Shown: one piece after another, positions 33,057-42,636 of the stretch | How positions within the stretch are numbered: the first letter of the stretch is position 1 | Layout of the letters: every line of letters starts with the position of its first letter | Assembly: GCA_963678075.2 (NCBI GenBank) | Contig: CAXXPK010000003.1 | Location: 558,001 to 622,000 of the forward strand | DNA length: 64,000 nucleotides | Origin: Oleispirillum sp963678075 | Lineage (GTDB): Bacteria > Pseudomonadota > Alphaproteobacteria > Rhodospirillales > Rhodospirillaceae | Reading direction: 5' to 3' | Notes under the pieces: model-generated | Seen by the model: the letters and a program-made list of their open reading frames with translations, nothing else | What the model was told of the DNA's origin: nothing | The model's database searches: none | Program-made: the position numbers and the translations under genes

Positions 33057-34475
33057 ATGCGAAGCGCGCGTTGCATGGGGATCGCTGGGGTGATTCTGAC
33101 GCTTCTGGCGTCGCCCGCGGTGGCGGAAACCCAGGTTCCGACCGACCGTGTCGAGGTCACGCTGTCCTTTGCTCCCCTGGTCAAGGCGGCGGCGCCCGCG
33201 GTGGTCAATATCTATACCCGCAAGGTGGTGACGGTACGCGAGCGGGTGAATCCGTTCATGAACGACCCCTTCCTCAGGCAGTTCTTCGGCGAACAGTTCG
33301 GGCTTGGCCAGTCGGTGCCGCGCGAGCGGGTGGAAAGCGCGCTGGGGTCCGGCGTCATCGTCGGCGAGACCGGGGTCATCGTCACCAACACTCACGTTAT
33401 CGAGGGCGCGGACGAGATCACGGTGGTCCTGGCCGATCGGCGCGAATTCCCCGCCGCCATCGTCGGACGCGACCCCAAGACCGATATCGCGGTGTTGAAG
33501 ATCGATACCGGCGGGCATCGTCTGCCGTATCTCAACTTCGGCGATGCCGATGCCCTGCAAGTCGGCGATCTGGTGCTGGCGATCGGCAATCCCTTCGGCT
33601 TCAACCAGACCGTGACCTCGGGCATCGTTTCGGCGTTGGCCCGGACCTCGGTGGGGGTGTCGGACTACGGTTTTTTCATTCAGACCGACGCCGCGATCAA
33701 CCCGGGCAATTCGGGGGGCGCCCTGATCGACATGAAGGGGTGTCTGGTCGGCATCAACTCCGCGATTTACAGCCGGGGCGGCGCGGGCAGCATCGGCATC
33801 GGCTTCGCGATTCCCAGTTCGATGGTGCGCGCGGTGGCGCAAAGCATCCTGGAGAACGGGCGCCCCATTCGCTCGTGGTTCGGCGCCAGCGGCGAGAGCG
33901 TGGCTGCCGAAATGGCCGAAAGCCTTGGCCTGGACCATCCCTATGGGGCGATCATCGACGACATTTATCCCGGCGGTCCGGCGGCGCGCGCCGGGTTGAA
34001 GGGGGGCGATATCGTGTTGGCGATCAATGGGCGGGAGGTGCAGGACGTTGCGGCCTTGCGCTATCGTCTGGCCGCCATCGCGGTGGGGGCGGAGGCCAAG
34101 CTGACCGTCCTGCGTCGCGGCGAACGCCTGGCCCTGGCGGTGCATCTGATCGAGCCGCCGGAAACGCCGCCGCGCGACGCCACGGCGATCGGTGGGCGGA
34201 CGCCGCTGTCGGGGGCCGAGTTGGCCAATCTCAATCCGGCCCTGGCCGAGGAAACCGGCCAGCCGCTCGGCACCGGTGGCGTCATCGTGACCAAGCTGGG
34301 GCGCGGTTCGATCGCGGCGCGTTTGGGGTTCCGTCCCGGCGACCATATCAACGCCATCAACCGCTGCCATATCGACAGCGTCGCCACCGCGGTGAAGGCG
34401 TTGGCCCAGGGCGGCAAGGGGTGGCGGGTCGAAATCTTGCGCAACGGCGAACGGCTGGCGGTGACCGTCGATTGA
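33057..34475 (+). CDS. periplasmic serine protease of the DegP/DegQ (HtrA) family
   Basis: A 472-aa periplasmic quality-control protease. A Sec signal peptide covers about residues 1-23 (ending SPAVAE). The trypsin-like domain has the complete triad: H113 in TNTHVIEG, D143 in KTDIAVL and S219 in PGNSGG. Two PDZ domains follow, at about 280-365 and 385-470. The length matches DegP/DegQ. The start at ATG 33057 has GGAAGGA about eight bases upstream. Which of DegP, DegQ or MucD it corresponds to cannot be decided by eye. rarA starts 22 bases downstream, so the two may be cotranscribed. Confidence 0.93.
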   Translation: MRSARCMGIAGVILTLLASPAVAETQVPTDRVEVTLSFAPLVKAAAPAVVNIYTRKVVTVRERVNPFMNDPFLRQFFGEQFGLGQSVPRERVESALGSGVIVGETGVIVTNTHVIEGADEITVVLADRREFPAAIVGRDPKTDIAVLKIDTGGHRLPYLNFGDADALQVGDLVLAIGNPFGFNQTVTSGIVSALARTSVGVSDYGFFIQTDAAINPGNSGGALIDMKGCLVGINSAIYSRGGAGSIGIGFAIPSSMVRAVAQSILENGRPIRSWFGASGESVAAEMAESLGLDHPYGAIIDDIYPGGPAARAGLKGGDIVLAINGREVQDVAALRYRLAAIAVGAEAKLTVLRRGERLALAVHLIEPPETPPRDATAIGGRTPLSGAELANLNPALAEETGQPLGTGGVIVTKLGRGSIAARLGFRPGDHINAINRCHIDSVATAVKALAQGGKGWRVEILRNGERLAVTVD

Positions 34476-34497
34476 CGGCGGCGCGGGGACGGATGCG

Positions 34498-35847
34498 ATG
34501 ACCGACGAACTGTTCCAGAGCGAAGCGACGGGTAAAGCGGCGGCGGGACATGCCGCGCCGCATCCGCTGGCCGACCGTCTGCGTCCGCGCGATCTGGGCG
34601 AGATCCTGGGGCAGGATCATGTCGTTGGCGCGGATGGCCCGCTGGGCCGTCAGTTGGCGCAGGGGCGGGTGCCGTCCTTGATTCTGTGGGGGCCGCCCGG
34701 CTGCGGCAAGACGACGCTGGCGCGTGCCCTGGCGACGCGCACCGATCTGGTGTTTCAGCCACTGTCGGCGGTGTTTTCCGGGGTCGCCGACCTGCGCAAG
34801 GTGTTCGAGGCGGCGAAACAGGAACGCAAGGCGAGCGGTCGCGGAACCTTGCTGTTCGTCGATGAGATTCACCGTTTCAACAAGGCGCAGCAGGATGGTT
34901 TCCTGCCGTATGTCGAGGACGGCACGGTGGTTCTGGTCGGCGCGACGACCGAGAATCCGTCCTTCGAGCTGAACGCCGCCTTGATGTCGCGCTGTCAGGT
35001 GATCGTCTTGAAGCGCCTGGACGATGCCGCGTTGGAGGCGTTGCTGACCCGTGCCGAGGCGGAACTTGGCCATGCCCTGCCGTTGGATGCGGCGGCCAGG
35101 GAGTCGCTGAAGGCGATGGCCGACGGTGACGGGCGGATGCTGCTGAACATGGTCGAGGCGGTCGCCGCCATGGCGAAGCCGGGCGAAACCTTCGCTCCCG
35201 CCGATCTCGCCCGCGTCGTGCAACGTCGCGCGCCGGTTTTCGACAAGGCGGGGGAGGGGCACTACAACCTGATCTCGGCCCTGCACAAGTCGTTGCGCGG
35301 TTCCGACACCGACGCGGCGCTCTATTGGCTGGCGCGAATGTTGGATGGTGGCGAGGACCCCGCCTATATCCTGCGGCGGCTGACCCGTTTCGCGGTCGAG
35401 GACATCGGCCTGGCCGATCCCGGCGCCCTGACCCAGGCGGTCGCGGCATGGGAAACCTATGATCGACTGGGCTCGCCCGAGGGCGATCTGGTGCTTTCCT
35501 ATCTGGTGGTCTATCTGGGGACCGCGCCGAAGTCGGTGGGCGCCTACAAGGCGCATAAGGCCGCGGCGCGGGCGGCCAAGGCCACCGGGTCGCTTGCTCC
35601 GCCGATGCACATTCTGAACGCACCGACCAAGATGATGAAAGAGCTGGGCTACGGTTCCGGCTATCAGTACGATCCCGATACTGCGGACGGCTTTTCCGGG
35701 CAGAATTATTTCCCCGATGTCCTGCCGCGCGAGTCTTTCTATCGTCCGGTCGAACGCGGTTTCGAGCGCGAGATCGGCAAGCGCCTTGCGTATTGGAACC
35801 GCCTGCGGGCGGAAAAGACAAAACCCGACGGAGACGATTCCCAATGA
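34498..35847 (+). CDS. rarA: replication-associated recombination protein A (AAA ATPase)
   Basis: RarA/MgsA of 449 aa, close to the E. coli length, a clamp-loader-like ATPase acting at stalled replication forks. Walker A is GPPGCGKT at residues 65-72, Walker B is LLFVDEIHRFNKAQQDGF, and sensor 1 is VGATTENPSF. The C-terminal tetramerisation part contains YGSGYQYDPDTADGFSGQNY. The stop overlaps the crcB start by four bases. Confidence 0.95.
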   Translation: MTDELFQSEATGKAAAGHAAPHPLADRLRPRDLGEILGQDHVVGADGPLGRQLAQGRVPSLILWGPPGCGKTTLARALATRTDLVFQPLSAVFSGVADLRKVFEAAKQERKASGRGTLLFVDEIHRFNKAQQDGFLPYVEDGTVVLVGATTENPSFELNAALMSRCQVIVLKRLDDAALEALLTRAEAELGHALPLDAAARESLKAMADGDGRMLLNMVEAVAAMAKPGETFAPADLARVVQRRAPVFDKAGEGHYNLISALHKSLRGSDTDAALYWLARMLDGGEDPAYILRRLTRFAVEDIGLADPGALTQAVAAWETYDRLGSPEGDLVLSYLVVYLGTAPKSVGAYKAHKAAARAAKATGSLAPPMHILNAPTKMMKELGYGSGYQYDPDTADGFSGQNYFPDVLPRESFYRPVERGFEREIGKRLAYWNRLRAEKTKPDGDDSQ

Positions 35848-36167
35848 GTTGGTCGATGATGCTGGCGGTGGCCGGCGGTGGCGCCATGGGAAGCCTGGCG
35901 GTCAACGTCGTGGGGTCGTTCCTGATGGGGATGCTGGTCGAGCTTGTCGCGCTGCGCTGTTCCGTCAGCCAGGAAACCCGCGCCTTTATCGCGGTCGGCA
36001 TGTTGGGCGGGTTCACCACCTTCTCGACCTTTTCGCTGGATGCGGCGGTGCTGATCGAACGCGGCGAGATCGCGACCGCCTTTTTGCATCTGGCGGGCAG
36101 TGTTCTGGCCGGTCTGGCGGCGCTGTTCATGGCGATTAATCTGGTCCGTCAGATCATCGCGGCGTGA
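35844..36167 (+). CDS. crcB: CrcB/Fluc-type fluoride channel, internally shortened
   Basis: A 107-aa membrane protein with the Fluc signature GMLGGFTTFSTFSLDA near residues 52-67 and the block VNVVGSFLMGML. Fluc channels are about 125 aa and dimerise to export fluoride. Here AVAGGGAMG runs directly into SLAVNVVGSF. The usual linker, about 19-20 residues with a conserved Arg and ending in P-x-G-T, is missing. That would fuse helices 1 and 2. The reading frame is open and coupled to rarA by ATGA. It may be a non-functional remnant with an in-frame deletion, or a divergent form. Confidence 0.8.
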   Translation: MSWSMMLAVAGGGAMGSLAVNVVGSFLMGMLVELVALRCSVSQETRAFIAVGMLGGFTTFSTFSLDAAVLIERGEIATAFLHLAGSVLAGLAALFMAINLVRQIIAA

Positions 36168-36184
36168 TCTTTGAAAGAGGAACG

Positions 36185-37207
36185 ATGACGATGCAGGACG
36201 ACAAACCGACCCCCGGGGTGCGGATGTTGATGGTGGACGTCGCCGACGACGGCGTGCGTCTCGATCGCTGGTTCCTGCGCCATGTGCCGGAATGCGGGCG
36301 CATCCAGGTGGAAAAGCTGTGCCGCACCGGGCAGGTCCGGCTGGATGGCAAACGGGCGAAGGCGGGGGATCGCGTGGTCGCCGGTCAGACGGTGCGGGTG
36401 CCGCCGATCGTGCCGCGTCCCGTGGGTGCCATGCCGCGTCCCACGCCGGCGTTGTCCGATGCCGAAATCGTCGCCTTTCGCACCTGTGTCATCCACAAGG
36501 ACGAACACGTCATCGTCATCAATAAACCCGCCGGTCTGGCGGTGCAGGGTGGCACCGATACCGCGACGCATGTCGATGCGATGCTGGATGCCCTGGCCTT
36601 CGGCGCGTCCGAACGGCCGCGTCTGGTGCACCGCCTGGACAAGGACACCTCGGGCGTTCTGGTGCTGGCGCGGTCCCGTGCCGCCGCCGCCCATCTGACC
36701 GCCGCGTTCCGCGAGCGCCGCACGCAAAAGCTCTATTGGGGGGTGGTGGCCGGGGTGCCGCAGCCGCGACAGGGGCGGATCTCGGCGCCGCTGGCCAAGG
36801 TTAAGCACGGTTCGGTGGAAAAGATCGCGGTGGACGAGGATGACGGCAAGGTCGCGGTCACCGACTTCCGCGTTGTCGATGCGGTCGGGCAGAGGGCCGC
36901 TTGGGTGGCGATGATGCCGCGCACCGGACGTACCCACCAACTACGGGCCCACATGGCGCACATCGGAACGCCGATCCTGGGCGATGGCAAGTATGGTGGT
37001 CGCACGGCCTTTTTGCCGGAAGCCGATGGCGTGATGCGGGTCAAGCAATTGCACCTGCACGCGCGCGCCATCGTGATCGCGCATCCGGCGGGCGGGGTGC
37101 TCAGGGTCGCCGCGCCGTTGCCGCCGCACATGGTTTCGACCTTCGCCGATTTGGGGTTCGAGGAAGTCCTTGGCCGCGACGAGCCGATGTTCGATCTGGA
37201 TTACTGA
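36185..37207 (+). CDS. RluC/RluD-family 23S rRNA pseudouridine synthase
   Basis: A 340-aa pseudouridine synthase. An S4 RNA-binding domain is at about residues 20-80, with RLDRWF and QVEKLCRTGQVRLDGKR. The catalytic domain has the family motif HRLDKDTSG with the nucleophilic Asp at D152, then INKPAGLAVQGG and TGRTHQLRAHMAHIGTPILG. Family knowledge points to 23S rRNA modification; the exact sites (RluC or RluD type) are not decidable here, though RluC is the closer guess. GAGG lies upstream of ATG 36185. It ends in front of a shared terminator. Confidence 0.9.
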   Translation: MTMQDDKPTPGVRMLMVDVADDGVRLDRWFLRHVPECGRIQVEKLCRTGQVRLDGKRAKAGDRVVAGQTVRVPPIVPRPVGAMPRPTPALSDAEIVAFRTCVIHKDEHVIVINKPAGLAVQGGTDTATHVDAMLDALAFGASERPRLVHRLDKDTSGVLVLARSRAAAAHLTAAFRERRTQKLYWGVVAGVPQPRQGRISAPLAKVKHGSVEKIAVDEDDGKVAVTDFRVVDAVGQRAAWVAMMPRTGRTHQLRAHMAHIGTPILGDGKYGGRTAFLPEADGVMRVKQLHLHARAIVIAHPAGGVLRVAAPLPPHMVSTFADLGFEEVLGRDEPMFDLDY

Positions 37208-37227
37208 TTCGGAAGGTTCCGGTCATG

Positions 37228-37260
37228 AAAAAGGCCTGCCGCGATGCGGCAGGCCTTTTT
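37228..37260. terminator. bidirectional terminator between rlu and the DASS transporter
   Basis: A 15-pair stem, AAAAAGGCCTGCCGC (37228-37242) with GCGGCAGGCCTTTTT (37246-37260), has a T tract on either strand. It serves the + strand rlu gene and the converging minus-strand transporter gene. Confidence 0.95.
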
Positions 37261-37305
37261 ACTTTGGGTGGTCGGCGGCCGTTTCCGGCCGCCGAAGCCT
37301 TGGGA

Positions 37306-38838
37306 TCAGAGCTTCACGCCGAAGGCGATCGGCATCATCACGTACATGACGGCGATCGAGATCACGATACCGATCAGGTTGTAGGTCATGCCGGACTTGA
37401 ACATGTCGGGCACGCGAATCAACCCGGAGCCGAACACGATGGCGTTCGGCGGGGTCGCCACCGGCAGGGAGAACGCCAGGGACGCACCCAAAGCCACCGG
37501 AATCGCCATGATCAGCGGCGAAACGCCGAGGCCCTGAGCGATGGAGATGGCGAGCGGCACGAAGGTCGCGGCCACCGCAGTGTTGGACGTCATCTGGGTC
37601 AGCAGCATGGAGACCAAGGCGAGGATGGTGATCATCACGATGGAGCTCATGCCTGCCAAGCCCTTCATCTGGCTGGCGACATAAGCCGAGACGCCGGACT
37701 TGTCGAGAGCGCCGCCCAGGGCAAACCCGCCGCCGAACAGCAGGATGGCATCCCACGGAATACCCTTCGAGAACAGGGAGGTATCCAGAACCATGCGGCC
37801 CTTCTTGAAGTCCACCGGAATGATGAAGCAGAGCAGAAGGGTGGTCATGCCGATCGTCGAGTCGGTGATGAATTTCTTGAGCGGCACCATCTTGCCCGCG
37901 ACTTCGACGGACGGCAGCAGGCTCACCAGCTGCGGACGCAGAATCCACGCCAAGGCGGTACAGACGAACAGGATGGTGGTGATTGTCTCGCCCTTGCTCA
38001 TCGGGCCCAGCTTCTCCAGTTCCTCGTCAACGATGGCGCCGGCGTGGGACAGATCAAGGGCCTTGATCGGGAAGAACATCGGCAGCGTCCACCAGGAGAT
38101 CGCCAACAATGCGATACCGGTGGGCGCGCCGACCATGATGAAGTTGGCGAACGGAATCGCGGTACCGGTCATCTGCGCCACTTGGCCGGCCATCACCGCG
38201 TTGGGCGGGGTGCCGATCAGGGTGGCCATGCCGCCCATCGAGGCGGAGAACGCGATACCCAGCATCACGCAGATGCCGAAGTTGGTCGCGGCCTTCTTCT
38301 CGATCTCGCTCTTGCCTTCGCCTTCCTGCACCATCTTCACGATGGCCATGCCGATCGGCATCATCAGGGCGGCGCAGGCGGTGTTGGACATCCACGCGGA
38401 CAGGAAGCCGGTCGCCACCATGAACCCGAGGATCAACGTCTTCGGGTTGGTGCCGCAAACCTTCAGCACCAAGAGAGAGACGCGGCGATGCAGGTTCCAG
38501 GTTTCCATGGCGTAGGCCAGCGCGAAACCGCCGACGAACAACCAGATCAGGTTGGATGCATAGTTCGGTGCTACCACCGTGGCAGGGGCGACGCCCAGCC
38601 ACGGGAACAGAACCAACGGCACCAGGGCGGTCACGGCGATCGGAATCGCCTCGAGCATCCACCAGGTCGCCATCAGCAGGGTAACGCCGATCGCCTTCCA
38701 AGCGGAAACCGAAAGGCCTTCCGGCGGAGTGGTAAACAAGGTGTACAGCAGGAACGCTATACCCAGGAACAAACCAATGATTTCTTTCTTGCGGTCTCCG
38801 GTCATCGCCGTACCCGCAGTGCTTGCAGAATTACTCAT
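37306..38838 (-). CDS. DASS (SLC13) family sodium:dicarboxylate symporter
   Basis: A 510-aa inner-membrane transporter of the divalent anion:Na+ symporter family, which takes up succinate, malate, citrate or similar. Both Ser-Asn-Thr substrate and sodium motifs are present: SNTACAALMMPI at residues 151-162 and TSNTAVAATF at 417-426. Two Gly-rich hairpin regions, GGFALA near 103 and GGGFALG near 369, complete the internal repeat. About eleven membrane spans can be followed. The substrate is not predictable in detail. It stands alone on the minus strand. Confidence 0.92.
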   Translation of the reverse strand: MSNSASTAGTAMTGDRKKEIIGLFLGIAFLLYTLFTTPPEGLSVSAWKAIGVTLLMATWWMLEAIPIAVTALVPLVLFPWLGVAPATVVAPNYASNLIWLFVGGFALAYAMETWNLHRRVSLLVLKVCGTNPKTLILGFMVATGFLSAWMSNTACAALMMPIGMAIVKMVQEGEGKSEIEKKAATNFGICVMLGIAFSASMGGMATLIGTPPNAVMAGQVAQMTGTAIPFANFIMVGAPTGIALLAISWWTLPMFFPIKALDLSHAGAIVDEELEKLGPMSKGETITTILFVCTALAWILRPQLVSLLPSVEVAGKMVPLKKFITDSTIGMTTLLLCFIIPVDFKKGRMVLDTSLFSKGIPWDAILLFGGGFALGGALDKSGVSAYVASQMKGLAGMSSIVMITILALVSMLLTQMTSNTAVAATFVPLAISIAQGLGVSPLIMAIPVALGASLAFSLPVATPPNAIVFGSGLIRVPDMFKSGMTYNLIGIVISIAVMYVMMPIAFGVKL

Positions 38839-38986
38839 TCCGGCCCCCAGAAAAGGTAATTTTTAGGTCTTGAAAGCCCCAAGATCCGCGCCGATGCTCA
38901 ATGGAGCGCCGACCCGAAAAGGATCTTTTCCCGGCCCAATGGATAGCGCAATTCGCCACAGTTGTAAAGAGGGTCGGGGCGAAACC

Positions 38987-39684
38987 ATGGCATACAGGTT
39001 GGCGGTGTTCGATGTGGATGGAACCCTTGTCGATAGCGCGGAAACGATAGTCCATTGTATGACAAAGGCATTTTTGTGCGCTGGGCAAGAGCCTCCGTCG
39101 CCGGGGGCTATCCGTGGGATCATCGGCCTATCCCCGCCCGAAGCAGTGGCCACATTTCTGGCGGTATTTCGCCACAACATTTAGGCAATATCGCGGCCGA
39201 GTATAAGCGCCTGTACATGGAACGTCGGACCACCCAGGCATCGCCCGATGCCCTGTTCGAGGGGGGGCGCGAGTGCCTGATCGAATTGGCGGATGCGGGA
39301 TATTTGTTGGGGGTTGCCACCGGAAAATCGCGGCGCGGCCTGGATGCTCTGTTGGCGCATCACGGCATCGGCGACCGGTTCGTGGCGGTGGGGTGTGCCG
39401 ACGACGGTCCCGGTAAGCCGCATCCGTTCATGTTGCAAAAGGTGATGGCGGAAGCCGGGGTCTTGCCCGTGGAGACCGTGATGATCGGCGATACCGTGTA
39501 CGACATCGCGATGGGGCGGGCGGCGGGGGTGCGTTCGGTCGGAGTCGCCTGGGGTAACCACGACGTGGCGGCCTTGACCGGGGCGGGGGCCAACGCCGTG
39601 GTCGCGTCGTTCGCGGATCTGGAAAGCTGGGTGCGAAGCAGATTGCCGATCGTGGGGGATGTCGCGATAATCCAGGCTCCCTAA
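38987..39684 (+). pseudogene. HAD-family phosphatase, frameshifted
   Basis: A phosphoglycolate-phosphatase-like HAD hydrolase split between two frames. From ATG 38987 the first frame gives MAYRLAVFDVDGTLVDSAET (motif I with both Asp) and GLSPPEAVATFL, then hits TAG at 39182. The second frame, one base back, continues NIAAEYKRLYMERR, VATGKSRRGLD (motif II), GKPHPFM (motif III Lys) and MIGDTVYDIAMGRAAG (motif IV) to 39684. Joining the two restores a full-length protein of about 232 aa, so one base is missing between about 39160 and 39181. No slippery sequence for programmed shifting is seen. Sequencing error is possible. Confidence 0.85.
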
Positions 39685-39740
39685 ATAATGGGAAGCGGGA
39701 TCGCCGGGCGGCGGTTCGTCACCATGCGGGAGTATGATTC

Positions 39741-41819
39741 ATGAGAGTCCGGACAATTGCCCAGGTCGCGGTTGGCGTCCTGGCGGTGGCGATTGCCGCC
39801 GGTTACGGCGTGCTGTCGTCGATCGACGTCGATTCCTATCGGGGGCGGATCATCAAGGCGGCGGAAGACGCGACGGGGCGCAAAGTGACGATCGCGGGTC
39901 CGCTGAAGTTGAAGGCTTCGCTGTCCCCGGCGGCGGTGGTGGAAGGCGTTACCCTGGCCAATGCGCCATGGGCCAACCCGCCGGAAATGTTGTCGATCGG
40001 CCGCGCCGAGGCCGAGATCGGCCTGTTGGCGGCATTGACCGGCAGCGTTCAGGTTAACCGTCTGGTGGTGCATGACGCGACGGTCAATCTGGCGCGGCGC
40101 AAGGACGGTTCGGCGAACTGGGAATTCACGCCGGCGTCCGGTCCGGCGATGACCGGCCCGGCGACGCCCGCGCCAGTGGCGGAAAAGTCGGGCGGAATGC
40201 CGACCGTCGCGGTGCGCGAGGTCGATATTCGCAACCTGACTCTTGCCCTTGACGACGCGCGGAGCGGCCAGTCCCTGGCTTTGGAAGTGAAAAACCTACA
40301 GGCCACGGCATCCAGTTTCTCCGATCCGCTGAAGCTGGTTCTCGACGTGGTCTACAATGGCCTGCCGGTGACCGCGAAGGGGAGCCTGGGGCCGATCGAG
40401 GCCCTGACTCGGAATCGTCCGGCGACGATCGATTTGGGGGTGACGGTGCCGGGGGTGACGGTCACCGCGAAGGGGCAGGTCGGTCAGCCCATGGCGGGCA
40501 AGGAAATCGACCTGAAAATCGGTTTCGACGGCAAGTCCTATGACCAGATCGGCAAGGCGATCGGCGCCGATCTGGCGGCGGTGCCGCCATTGGCGCTGAC
40601 GGCTGCCGTGAAAAGTTTTGGCTCGGCCGGGCATCGCTTAAGCGATGGTATCCTGCGCCTCGCCGGGCAAGAGATTAAGATCGCCGCGTCGGTCGATCTG
40701 TCCGCCGCCAAGCCGAAATTGATGGCGGAGATCGGGGCCGATGTCCTCGACCTGTCGAAGTTGTTGGATGGCTTGGCCGTCAAACCCGCCGCCGGTTCGG
40801 AGACGTCGGGCGCGACCGTCCCGGCGAAGAAGGGCGATGGACGTGTCTTCGCCGCCGATCCGTTGCCGCTGGACGGGCTGCACGCGGTCGATGCCGAGGC
40901 CAAGATCGCGATCGGCGTTCTGACTCTGCCGGGTGGGATCAAACTCGACCAGGCGAAGTTGCTGGCGGTTTTGAAGGATGGCCTGCTGAACGTGGCGCCG
41001 GACTTCGGCGTCGGTGGCGGCGTGGTGGGCGGCAAGCTGGTTCTCGATGCGCGGCCGAAGGGCGGGCCGGCGGGTCTGGACATGGCCCTGTCCGGCAAGG
41101 ATATTGCGTTGGCCCAGGCGGCCACCGACATGGGCCTGACCAAGGTGATGTGCGGCGGGCCGACCACGCTGAGCGTGACCTTGAAGGGATTGGGGCGCTC
41201 GGTCCGCGATTTGATGGCGGGGCTGACCGGCGACGTTCGTCTGGAAACCGGCAAGGCTGAGTTCAACAACGCCGAGTTGCGCAAGGCGATCGGCGATTGG
41301 GCGATGTCGGGTCTGACCATGGTTGACGCGGGGTTCTCGATGCGGGAAAAGACGGTGCTGTCGTGCCTGGTGGTGCGGGTGCCGGTGAAGCAGGGCAAGG
41401 CTGCCCTCGGCAAGGGCGTCGCGGCGGAGACCGATGCCCTCAATTTGGTGGTCGGCGGTTCGGTCGATCTGCGCAGCGAGGTCCTGGATCTGGGTTTCGA
41501 TCTGATGCCGCAGGGGCCGAGCGTCGGCATCACCCAGACCACCGCCGGATTGGTGCGGGTCGGTGGCACCTTGGCTTCGCCGTCGGTCGGCATCGACGCC
41601 CTGGGCGCGGGCAAGGCGGCGCTGAAGGTGGGCGCGGCGGTGGCGACCGGCGGCCTGTCGCTGTTGGGCGATACCCTTTTGAACGAGGGAACCAAGGACG
41701 CGCATCCCTGTCGGACCGCGAGGGGCGAGGCTCCGGCTAAGTCCTCGGGCCCGACCTCCGATATCAGCGCCCCCGCCAAGGCCTTCGGTGGCGCGATGAA
41801 GGGCTTATTCGGCAAGTGA
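39741..41819 (+). CDS. AsmA family protein
   Basis: A 692-aa AsmA-like protein. One N-terminal membrane anchor at about residues 5-27 is followed by the AsmA opening SSIDVDSYRGRIIKAAEDAT and GRKVTIAGPLKLKASLSPA. A long periplasmic beta-rich region follows, and the C-terminal AsmA block has TALNL-like strands around residues 560-620. Family members are periplasmic bridge-like proteins tied to outer-membrane lipid homeostasis; the specific role here is unknown. ATG 39741 directly follows the HAD pseudogene. The atp12-like gene follows 13 bases after the stop. Confidence 0.88.
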   Translation: MRVRTIAQVAVGVLAVAIAAGYGVLSSIDVDSYRGRIIKAAEDATGRKVTIAGPLKLKASLSPAAVVEGVTLANAPWANPPEMLSIGRAEAEIGLLAALTGSVQVNRLVVHDATVNLARRKDGSANWEFTPASGPAMTGPATPAPVAEKSGGMPTVAVREVDIRNLTLALDDARSGQSLALEVKNLQATASSFSDPLKLVLDVVYNGLPVTAKGSLGPIEALTRNRPATIDLGVTVPGVTVTAKGQVGQPMAGKEIDLKIGFDGKSYDQIGKAIGADLAAVPPLALTAAVKSFGSAGHRLSDGILRLAGQEIKIAASVDLSAAKPKLMAEIGADVLDLSKLLDGLAVKPAAGSETSGATVPAKKGDGRVFAADPLPLDGLHAVDAEAKIAIGVLTLPGGIKLDQAKLLAVLKDGLLNVAPDFGVGGGVVGGKLVLDARPKGGPAGLDMALSGKDIALAQAATDMGLTKVMCGGPTTLSVTLKGLGRSVRDLMAGLTGDVRLETGKAEFNNAELRKAIGDWAMSGLTMVDAGFSMREKTVLSCLVVRVPVKQGKAALGKGVAAETDALNLVVGGSVDLRSEVLDLGFDLMPQGPSVGITQTTAGLVRVGGTLASPSVGIDALGAGKAALKVGAAVATGGLSLLGDTLLNEGTKDAHPCRTARGEAPAKSSGPTSDISAPAKAFGGAMKGLFGK

Positions 41820-41832
41820 CCAGGCAGGAACG

Positions 41833-42570
41833 ATGATCAAAGACAGAATCCGGGCGGCGGCCGCGTTGCGGCCCGCTCGTCCGAAGCGGTTTTACAAGGC
41901 GGTGGGAGTCAAGGAGGACGAGGATGGCTTCGCCGTGCTGCTTGACGGGCGCGCGGTCAAGACGCCGCGCCGGAAGATCCTGGTGCTGCCGACCCGCCCC
42001 CTGGCCGAGGCGGTGGCCGACGAGTGGGAGGCTCAGGAAACCGAGATCGACCCCATCCGCATGCCATTGACGCAGTTGACCAATACCGCGATCGACGGGG
42101 TTGCCGAGACCGTTCCCGCAGTGTTGGATTCCTTGGCCGGTTACGCGCGGGCGGATCTGTTGTGCTATCGCGCGACCTATCCGCGCGTCCTGGCGGAAAA
42201 CCAGGCGAAGGCCTGGCAGCCCCTGCTGGATTGGGCTGAGTCCGCCTTTGGCGCGCGGTTGCGGGTAACCGCCGGGGTGGTGACAATCGCGCAGCCGGAT
42301 GAATCGGTCTTGGCGATCCGCGACGCTTTCTCCCGCCACGATCACTGGCGGTTGACTGCGGCGCATACCCTGGCCGGGGCCTTCGGTTCGGTGGTGCTGG
42401 CGCTGGCAGTACTGGAGGGGCGGATCGCGGCGGAGGCGGCGTTCGAGGCGTCTCGCCTGGACGAGGCCTTTCAGGCGTCGGTCTGGGGCGAGGATGCCGA
42501 GGCCCACCGCCGCGCCGACGCCATCGCCAAGGAGGTTCGCGCCGCCGTCGCGCTGGCGACCTTGGTTTGA
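41833..42570 (+). CDS. ATP12-type F1-ATPase assembly chaperone
   Basis: A 245-aa member of the ATP12 family, which in mitochondria and alphaproteobacteria helps assemble the F1 alpha subunit. Recognisable blocks are PKRFYKAVGVKEDEDGFAVL, LDGRAVKTPRRKILVLPTRP, LAEAVADEWEAQETEIDPIR, MPLTQLTNTAIDGV and LLCYRATYPRVLAENQAKAW. The family is almost confined to alphaproteobacteria and eukaryotes and supports the taxonomic assignment. It lies 13 bases after the AsmA gene. Confidence 0.93.
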   Translation: MIKDRIRAAAALRPARPKRFYKAVGVKEDEDGFAVLLDGRAVKTPRRKILVLPTRPLAEAVADEWEAQETEIDPIRMPLTQLTNTAIDGVAETVPAVLDSLAGYARADLLCYRATYPRVLAENQAKAWQPLLDWAESAFGARLRVTAGVVTIAQPDESVLAIRDAFSRHDHWRLTAAHTLAGAFGSVVLALAVLEGRIAAEAAFEASRLDEAFQASVWGEDAEAHRRADAIAKEVRAAVALATLV

Positions 42571-42636
42571 AAAGACTTGGATGACGCCGGGATTTGAGGC
42601 AAAGTCCCGACGCGCCGGAATTGGGCTTCAGTAAGG

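Noticed and set aside
38916..38930. GAAAAG-GAT-CTTTTC as an operator between the transporter and the HAD gene
   Set aside because: A perfect six-base dyad, but short and low in complexity; without a second site or a neighbouring regulator it is not worth a call.
39150..39190. Programmed -1 frameshift in the HAD gene
   Set aside because: No heptameric slippery sequence, pseudoknot or upstream SD-like stimulator is visible; HAD phosphatases are not known for recoding.
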